From Thauera sp. 2A1 (GTDB lineage: Bacteria > Pseudomonadota > Gammaproteobacteria > Burkholderiales > Rhodocyclaceae), in NCBI RefSeq assembly GCF_009469595.2, contig NZ_SSXV01000033.1, positions 1 through 48,327 of the forward strand: DNA of 48,327 bases, read 5' to 3'. Of the stretch, positions 43,816 through 48,327 are shown in pieces. The translations under genes and the position numbers were made by a program. The first letter of the stretch is position 1. Each line of letters starts with the position of its first letter. The notes beneath the pieces were generated by a model, which saw only the letters and a program-made list of their open reading frames with translations, had not been told where the DNA came from and searched no databases.

Positions 43816-44939
43816 ACCGCTATTTCCTCACCGGTGCATCAGGCGCGGTAGGCAGTGCCATCGTGCCATTACTGCTTGCCGACCCCGAGACCTCGGTGCG
43901 CCTGCTACTGCGCGCCGACTCGGTCGAGCATCTTGCGCAGCGATTCGAGGCACTGTGCGAATTCTGGCGCCTCTCCCCATCCGACCCCGCTCGCGCCCGA
44001 CTGCAGCCGCTGCGCGGCGACGCCACGCTGCCCGACTTCGGCCTGGACGCCGACACTTACGGCGAACTCGCTGCCGACACAACCCATATCATCCACTGCG
44101 CCGCCAGCGTGCGCATGAACGACCCGCTCGAGAAGGCACGCCAGTCCGCCGTCGGCTCGGCCCAAGCCATCCTTACGCTCGCCCGCAGACTGGCCGCAAG
44201 CGGCACGCTGAAGAAAGTCGAATTCGTCAGCACCGTGGGCATCGCCGGAAAACGTCAAGGTATCCTGCCCGAGCAGTGGATCGACGAGCCGCGAACCTTC
44301 CACAACACCTACGAGCAGTCCAAGGCCGAAGCCGAAGCGCTCGTCCGCGCTGCGGTCGAGCACGAAGCGCTACCCATCACCGTTCATAGACCGAGCATGG
44401 TAATCGGCGACTCCCGCGACGGCCGCATCATCCACTACCAGATCTTCTACTACATCTGCGAGATCCTGTCGGGTCGCAAGACCTTCGGGCTCTATCCGGC
44501 ACTGGGCAATGTTCGGCTCGACGTGATCCCGGTCGACTGGGTGGCCGACGCCATCGTCGCCGCCAGCAGGGAAACCGATACGGCGGGACACATCCTCAAC
44601 CTGTGTTCAGGCCCGGACAAATCACCAACCCTCCGCGACCTGAGATTGCTCGTCCGCAAGGATTTCCGCGCACATGGGAAACGCCCGCCGGTGGGGCTGA
44701 AGATTCCGCGAGCGTGGTTCGCCGCGCTGCCGCGACTGGCAGCGCTCCTCGCGGCGCCCGGCAGGCGCACTCCGCTATCGACGCTACCGATCTACATGGA
44801 CTACCTCGCCGACAGCCAGGGGTTCTGCAACGCTCGGTATCTGGCGCAGTTGCGCGCGCACGGACTTGCGCTCCCCGACCCGCAGTTCTATCTACCCGCG
44901 GTGATCGCGCATTACCTCAACAGAGTTGACCGAAGTTAG
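43812..44939 (+). CDS. Thioester/fatty acyl reductase-like SDR protein
   Basis: The 375-residue protein is an extended short-chain dehydrogenase of the male-sterility/thioester-reductase type (NAD-binding 4). It begins MNRYFLTGASGAVGSAIVPL, with the nucleotide-binding TGxxGxxG. It has IIHCAASVRMN, FVSTVGIAG and the catalytic pair YEQSK (Tyr near residue 166), followed by HRPSMVIGDSRDG and LDVIPVDWVADAI. Such domains reduce acyl-CoA or carrier-bound acyl thioesters to aldehydes or alcohols. Start is by ATGA overlap with the ligase, so the two probably hand on an activated acyl group. The 3' end overlaps the convergent N-acyl amino acid synthase gene by 23 bases. Confidence 0.88.
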   Translation: MNRYFLTGASGAVGSAIVPLLLADPETSVRLLLRADSVEHLAQRFEALCEFWRLSPSDPARARLQPLRGDATLPDFGLDADTYGELAADTTHIIHCAASVRMNDPLEKARQSAVGSAQAILTLARRLAASGTLKKVEFVSTVGIAGKRQGILPEQWIDEPRTFHNTYEQSKAEAEALVRAAVEHEALPITVHRPSMVIGDSRDGRIIHYQIFYYICEILSGRKTFGLYPALGNVRLDVIPVDWVADAIVAASRETDTAGHILNLCSGPDKSPTLRDLRLLVRKDFRAHGKRPPVGLKIPRAWFAALPRLAALLAAPGRRTPLSTLPIYMDYLADSQGFCNARYLAQLRAHGLALPDPQFYLPAVIAHYLNRVDRS

Positions 44940-45789
44940 CCGATGCTGGGAATCCATAGGGAAGCCGCGCTGTACCGGCCGATTCATCCTTCGGCGCCTC
45001 GAACGTGAATCGCTCGACTGACACTCCAGCAGCCGGTACCCCTTCGACCTCATGCTCATCGGCCGATTCATCCGTGCGAATGGACTTGATCCGCGCGACG
45101 TGGCCGAACTGACGGGTGACATGCAGCAGATGCCCCGCTGCGACGTGCAACAGTACAGCCGGTGCGTCCACCTGACTGCAGTTCCGCTTTTCACCTATGG
45201 CCGAGAATCCGAGCATGCGCGTGTAGAAGCCAACATGTCGCGGATTGCACTCGACGATGAAGTCAGTCAGGTGCCAGCGGTCGCATCCCGCCGCCGCAAC
45301 CTTCCCGACCATGCTCAACAGCAGAGTCAGTGCCGGTGTGCGGGAGTCCATCGCCAACCGCCCGAACTCACCCAGCCTGTCGCCACGGCGGCGCAGGCGA
45401 TTCAGTTCGTCACCGTAGATCTCGTCCGCCTGCAAGCCTGCAGGACCATCGCGCCACAGCGAGAGGGTGCCGATCATCTTGTGGTGGCGCTTCGCAGCCG
45501 CAGTCAGGCTGTCGGCCGTCGTCGGCCTGAGGCTGTCAGGGCTGGCATACCCCGCCTGCCGGTAGTTCTCGCGGACGAAATCCAGCGCCTCGGAAACATG
45601 GTTCTCCGAAGCGATCAGGCCCGTACGAAACTTCATCGCTCCCTTGCCATGCCAGGATTCGCTCTCCATACCGTCGTGCGGATCATGCACGTCCACGTGG
45701 TGGGGCCGCATCGGGTCGTTGAGATGTGTCGACGAAAAGTAGCCGCCGGCCGAGCCGAGCGGAAGGTGGGCAGGAGCGCGCATTTCCAA
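44917..45789 (-). CDS. FeeM-type long-chain N-acyl amino acid synthase (GNAT fold)
   Basis: A 290-residue protein with the FeeM/N-acyl amino acid synthase domain over about residues 52-220. It shows ALDFVRENYRQAGY at the start, GTLSLWRDG, EFGRLAMDS (the EXXRLA motif shared with LuxI-like enzymes) and the typical FIVECNPRHVGFYTRMLGF. The family joins a long acyl chain from acyl carrier protein to an amino acid amine (tyrosine in FeeM). The start is doubtful: TTG at 45789 has AAAGGA six bases upstream, while ATG at 45783 lies too far from it; I take the TTG. The C-terminal 60 residues look disordered. Such synthases are known to occur with PEP-CTERM/exosortase genes. Confidence 0.85.
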   Translation of the reverse strand: MEMRAPAHLPLGSAGGYFSSTHLNDPMRPHHVDVHDPHDGMESESWHGKGAMKFRTGLIASENHVSEALDFVRENYRQAGYASPDSLRPTTADSLTAAAKRHHKMIGTLSLWRDGPAGLQADEIYGDELNRLRRRGDRLGEFGRLAMDSRTPALTLLLSMVGKVAAAGCDRWHLTDFIVECNPRHVGFYTRMLGFSAIGEKRNCSQVDAPAVLLHVAAGHLLHVTRQFGHVARIKSIRTDESADEHEVEGVPAAGVSVERFTFEAPKDESAGTARLPYGFPASANFGQLC

Positions 45790-45854
45790 AAGATGTCCTT
45801 TCTCGTTAAGCCGTCAATTTACCTGGAGAGGCGCCCAGAGGGCCCCAAGCCCCA

Positions 45855-45944
45855 TCAAGCATCATGGGCACCGACACACTGGGCGACAGCTCGCAGGTGA
45901 TTTTGATCAGCGTCGGCATCAGAAAACCGCTCGATTTTAGCCAT
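45855..45944 (-). CDS. Possible 29-residue peptide
   Basis: ATG at 45944 with GGAG eight bases upstream opens MAKIERFSDADADQNHLRAV and stops at 45855, inside the 207-base gap between the two acyltransferase genes. It could be a leader peptide or chance; there is no homology to lean on. Confidence 0.2.
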   Translation of the reverse strand: MAKIERFSDADADQNHLRAVAQCVGAHDA

Positions 45945-45996
45945 CACACGGGCTCCACGCTTTACCGCGCTCCTGCAATAAATGTAAGCGCGTTTG

Positions 45997-46743
45997 TTAC
46001 GCGTGGTTCTGACAGCCATCAAGAGCTTCGCACGCAACTTGATACACCGACCTGAGAAGCGGATCAAGATTGTCGATCACTTCACGCACATCCATCACCG
46101 CCGGCGCCCGCAAGCCACGATGCTCGATCGCGCCCCCGATCTGGCGGTTGGTGATGCCGATCTTGTTGAGGTGGCGCAGCAATCGGGGCTCGGAGAGTAG
46201 GAACAAGGTGTCGAGCCCGTGATGCTCCGCCATCGCGAACACCCCCATGTACAGGCCCACCAGCGGCCACGGAAAACGCGATCGCCCCCCACCGCCGAAG
46301 TCGCTGTCCTGCAGGGTACCCGGCGTTCGCTCCTCGCCGCGGCGGCGGCGGTACTGGCCGACGATGGCAAGGCGCGACACCTCGGCGATCCGATCCCTCG
46401 ACATAACATCGAGTTCGATGATCGATCGATCGATTGTATCGGCACAGGTCTGCTCGAAGGGCAGTGGCACCTGCGGATCGTCAGCGTCTGCTCGGACCAG
46501 CCGCACGCAGCCGATGTGCTCGCCTGAACTTCGGCTACGCACGAGGCAGTGCAAGGATTGGACGTCATACGCGTCGGTCTCCATCCCGTTCGAACGCGCG
46601 GGTTCCCAGCCGAGATCCTCACAATAGACGCTGTGCCGGATGCGGAACGCTGCCTCCTTCTGGGCGTCGTACATCGCCGGTACGATTTCGAAGTACTTGC
46701 TGAAAGCGTCGCCAAGATTGGCGGATTTTGAAGAATTGATCAT
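45997..46743 (-). CDS. PEP-CTERM/exosortase system-associated acyltransferase
   Basis: The 248-residue protein is LuxI-like in fold. It begins with YFEIVPAMYDAQKEAAFRIRHSVYCEDLGWEP, has ETDAYDVQSLHCLVRSR, EHIGCVRLVRAD and the EVSRLAI motif, then GLYMGVFAMAEHHGLDTLFLL. This is the pattern of the exosortase-associated acyltransferase family found in genomes with PEP-CTERM proteins. The reaction is unproven; by analogy with autoinducer synthases and N-acyl amino acid synthases it should transfer an acyl chain to an amine. The ATG at 46743 (MINSSKSAN) is chosen because homology starts soon after; the upstream frame is Arg-rich noise. The ribosome binding site is weak. It is divergent from the second PEP-CTERM gene and co-directional with the FeeM-type gene. 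Confidence 0.88.
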   Translation of the reverse strand: MINSSKSANLGDAFSKYFEIVPAMYDAQKEAAFRIRHSVYCEDLGWEPARSNGMETDAYDVQSLHCLVRSRSSGEHIGCVRLVRADADDPQVPLPFEQTCADTIDRSIIELDVMSRDRIAEVSRLAIVGQYRRRRGEERTPGTLQDSDFGGGGRSRFPWPLVGLYMGVFAMAEHHGLDTLFLLSEPRLLRHLNKIGITNRQIGGAIEHRGLRAPAVMDVREVIDNLDPLLRSVYQVACEALDGCQNHA

Positions 46744-46764
46744 ATCGTCGTCGTGGCTAGTATT

Positions 46765-46780
46765 AGAACGAGGCCGTTCT
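46765..46780. promoter_or_regulatory. Perfect inverted repeat before the acyltransferase gene
   Basis: AGAACG-AGGC-CGTTCT has six-base arms and ends 22 bases upstream of the acyltransferase start. It may be an operator for a dimeric regulator or a leader hairpin; no T-run follows in either direction. Confidence 0.4.
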
Positions 46781-46967
46781 CGGCATCGTTGGGCCTTGTA
46801 TCGCGCAGGAAGGCGACATGTCCCCGTACCCCGCGAACGGTTGGCTCGCATGCGTCGCATTCAGTGACGCGGCATTCACAACCGAACCAAGCATCACAGC
46901 CCACTAACTTACGGCACTTGGCGCAACTTCTTGATCGCATGCAGACACCGCGAGTCAAACGAGGATC

Positions 46968-46984
46968 TGTCGGAATATTTTACA
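46968..46984 (+). promoter_or_regulatory. 17-base upstream element (putative enhancer), copy 3
   Basis: TGTCGGAATATTTTACA stands 96 bases before the sigma-54 promoter of the second PEP-CTERM gene, in the same orientation. Between the two lies AATCATCACCTTA (47050-47062), one mismatch from the IHF consensus, as expected where DNA must bend to bring an activator to sigma-54 polymerase. Confidence 0.8.
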
Positions 46985-47080
46985 CTCTTGCCATAGAACG
47001 AGCTAACGGAGACGCCCCGCTACCGCACTTCAACCATTATTCTTGTCAAAATCATCACCTTACGGATTATGACGCAATCT

Positions 47081-47096
47081 TGGCACGACTCCTGCT
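47081..47096 (+). promoter_or_regulatory. Sigma-54 promoter of the second PEP-CTERM gene
   Basis: TGGCACGACTCCTGCT matches the -24 half (TGGCACG) perfectly and carries GC exactly ten bases after GG. Predicted start near 47107, leader about 37 bases. Confidence 0.85.
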
Positions 47097-47143
47097 TTCA
47101 TTTTTCAGTGCTGACGCGGTCAGCGCTTTCAAGGAGAAATATT

Positions 47144-48007
47144 ATGAGCATCATTAGGAAAACCCTGGCCGCAGCTGCTGTGGCTGCCGCAGTGACGGCT
47201 CCGCTATCTGCCAACGCAGCTTTGGTCGACGCTTGGAAATTCAATCTAAGTCTCCTCAATGGGACAGCAATCGGCGCAAACGTAGTGACCGGTGCAACGA
47301 ACGCTTCGAATATCGACCACTTGGTCATCAACGGCCATTCCACCGTGAATCAAACCGTTGTAGGAGGGTCCGCGCTGGGTCAGCCGTTTACCGATAGCGG
47401 CGCTCTCCAATTCATTTCCAACGACCCGGAAGGACTTGGCGCAGTTATTCCCCTCAATTTTGGTACGGCCGGAGTAGGAGGAGCTTCCCTCACCGGCTAC
47501 CTCCAGTTCAGCGGCCTGACAGGCGTACTGAACAACGACGGCTCGATCACGTTCAATCCGGGGTCGGGTAGCGTGGGCTTCTTTATTGAAGATGATGGTG
47601 ACCTCAATTCCGCCACAGGCAACGTCATCACCGCCGCAACCTACAAGCTGATAGCTCCCTCCGGTGGTTCCAACTTGGACTTCTTCGGGGGTACGGCTGC
47701 AAACGCAACAGTCGACGTAACGCTGGAATTGTTGTCGACTATCAACCCCAACCTCTTCACCGACAGCGCCAATAATCCGCTTGGGCTGCTGACGCTGCAT
47801 TTGGTGAACGTCGATTCGCTGCTGGATCCGAACTTTAGTCCGAATCCGGATAACACAGGCGTTATCGGTGGGAATGGCACTTCGATAATCCATGTCCAGA
47901 ACGCGGGACAATACAACATTACGACAGTACCGGAGCCGGGTTCTCTCGCGCTGGCTGGCCTTGCCCTCGCCGGCCTCGGCACCTTGCGTCGTCGCAAGAG
48001 CGCCTAA
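47144..48007 (+). CDS. PEP-CTERM sorting-domain protein (second of two)
   Basis: The 287-residue product has a signal peptide (cleavage after ANA, residue 25) and a Gly/Asn/Thr-rich, probably beta-sandwich mature region. It ends in a PEP-CTERM tail: VPEPGS near residue 262, the hydrophobic LALAGLALAGLGTL, then RRRKSA. The ATG at 47144 is supported by AAGGAG eight bases upstream. The gene is visibly poorer in GC than its neighbours. The mature region lacks obvious similarity to the first PEP-CTERM protein. In floc-forming Zoogloea-type bacteria, PEP-CTERM proteins act in cell aggregation with exopolysaccharide; that role here is inference. Terminator follows. Confidence 0.92.
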   Translation: MSIIRKTLAAAAVAAAVTAPLSANAALVDAWKFNLSLLNGTAIGANVVTGATNASNIDHLVINGHSTVNQTVVGGSALGQPFTDSGALQFISNDPEGLGAVIPLNFGTAGVGGASLTGYLQFSGLTGVLNNDGSITFNPGSGSVGFFIEDDGDLNSATGNVITAATYKLIAPSGGSNLDFFGGTAANATVDVTLELLSTINPNLFTDSANNPLGLLTLHLVNVDSLLDPNFSPNPDNTGVIGGNGTSIIHVQNAGQYNITTVPEPGSLALAGLALAGLGTLRRRKSA

Positions 48008-48032
48008 GGTACTCTGCTTCATCGAAAACAGT

Positions 48033-48059
48033 AGCCCGCCTAACGGTGGGCTTTTTTTT
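48033..48059 (+). terminator. Rho-independent terminator after the second PEP-CTERM gene
   Basis: Stem AGCCCGCC / GGTGGGCT with loop TAAC, followed by eight T residues, 26 bases after the stop codon. Confidence 0.93.
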
Positions 48060-48201
48060 GGCAAGCCAAAAGCTACTGGTGCAAGACACGCCACAGATGA
48101 ATGTCGTTACGATCGTCCATCGTCAACTGGCTGTAGTGTCTTCCTATGCACGCACCCTACCAAATCCCGGGTGTTGCACTTCATTCTGGTGCTCGCCAAT
48201 C

Positions 48202-48327
48202 ATCGAGTAGGGGACGGGGTCACCCCCGTCGCCCTCTCACACCACCGTACGTGCGGTTCCGCATACGGCGGTTCATGAAAGACACTGGAGCCGTCGCGTC
48301 GTATCGAGCAGCGACACCAGACCCAAA
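48202..48327 (-). mobile_element. Group II intron, 3' end with domain V (partial)
   Basis: On the minus strand bases 48274-48241 form a 34-nt domain V hairpin (GAACCGCCGTATGCG, tetraloop-like GAAC, then CGCACGTACGGTGGT) with the CGC catalytic triad. A domain VI-like stem (GACGGGGGTGACCCCGTC) and the common 3' end CCTACTCGAT at 48202 follow. The bases before domain V (48327-48273) can encode LGLVSLLDTTRRLQCLS then a stop, which resembles the C-terminus of an intron reverse transcriptase. The remainder of the intron lies outside the window. Confidence 0.8.

Overview
The window looks like a whole contig or large fragment from a GC-rich betaproteobacterium, most likely of the Rhodocyclales/Zoogloeaceae group (Azoarcus, Thauera, Aromatoleum, Zoogloea). 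I infer this from the strong GC bias, the gene complement (rplU-rpmA-obgE-proB, three-gene pntAA-pntAB-pntB, UgpB-like and Tas-like genes) and the PEP-CTERM/exosortase-type genes. No ribosomal RNA is present to confirm it. Both ends of the window lie inside group II introns on the minus strand: the left end carries an intron 5' end, the right end a domain V and 3' end. The sequence therefore probably stops at copies of a repeated intron.

Left part (1-9.5 kb): the intron fragment abuts the terminator of a tRNA-Pro(CGG) gene, followed by ispB, an orphan UgpB-like binding protein, a small lipoprotein, a Tas-type aldo/keto reductase, rlmM, the DEAD-box helicase rhlE and a PAS-GGDEF-EAL protein whose two catalytic domains both look damaged.

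Middle part (9.6-32 kb): a small PEP-CTERM protein gene and, upstream of it, a single 21.4-kb gene for a 7126-residue protein. Its N-terminal two thirds hold eight modules of exactly seven short repeats each, best read as a string of eight seven-bladed beta-propellers joined by cadherin-like linkers. After these come 23 PKD-like domains and a unique C-terminus. It has no signal peptide, no RTX nonapeptides and no PEP-CTERM tail.

Right part (32-48 kb): a Uma2-family nuclease gene, a transhydrogenase operon, a PP2C-type phosphatase, rplU-rpmA-obgE-proB, then a three-gene operon (PP-loop amidotransferase, acyl-AMP ligase, thioester/acyl reductase). This operon faces two LuxI/GNAT-like acyltransferases: a FeeM-type N-acyl amino acid synthase and a PEP-CTERM/exosortase-associated acyltransferase. 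A second PEP-CTERM gene follows.

The main discovery is regulatory. Both PEP-CTERM genes and the giant gene carry a sigma-54 type promoter (TGGC-N8-TGCT in all three). Each also has, 50-96 bases further upstream and in the same orientation, a copy of a 17-base element TGTCGGA-N3-TYTTACA. This looks like the enhancer of one activator (a PrsR-like regulator is the natural candidate) and ties the giant propeller protein to the PEP-CTERM extracellular-matrix regulon.
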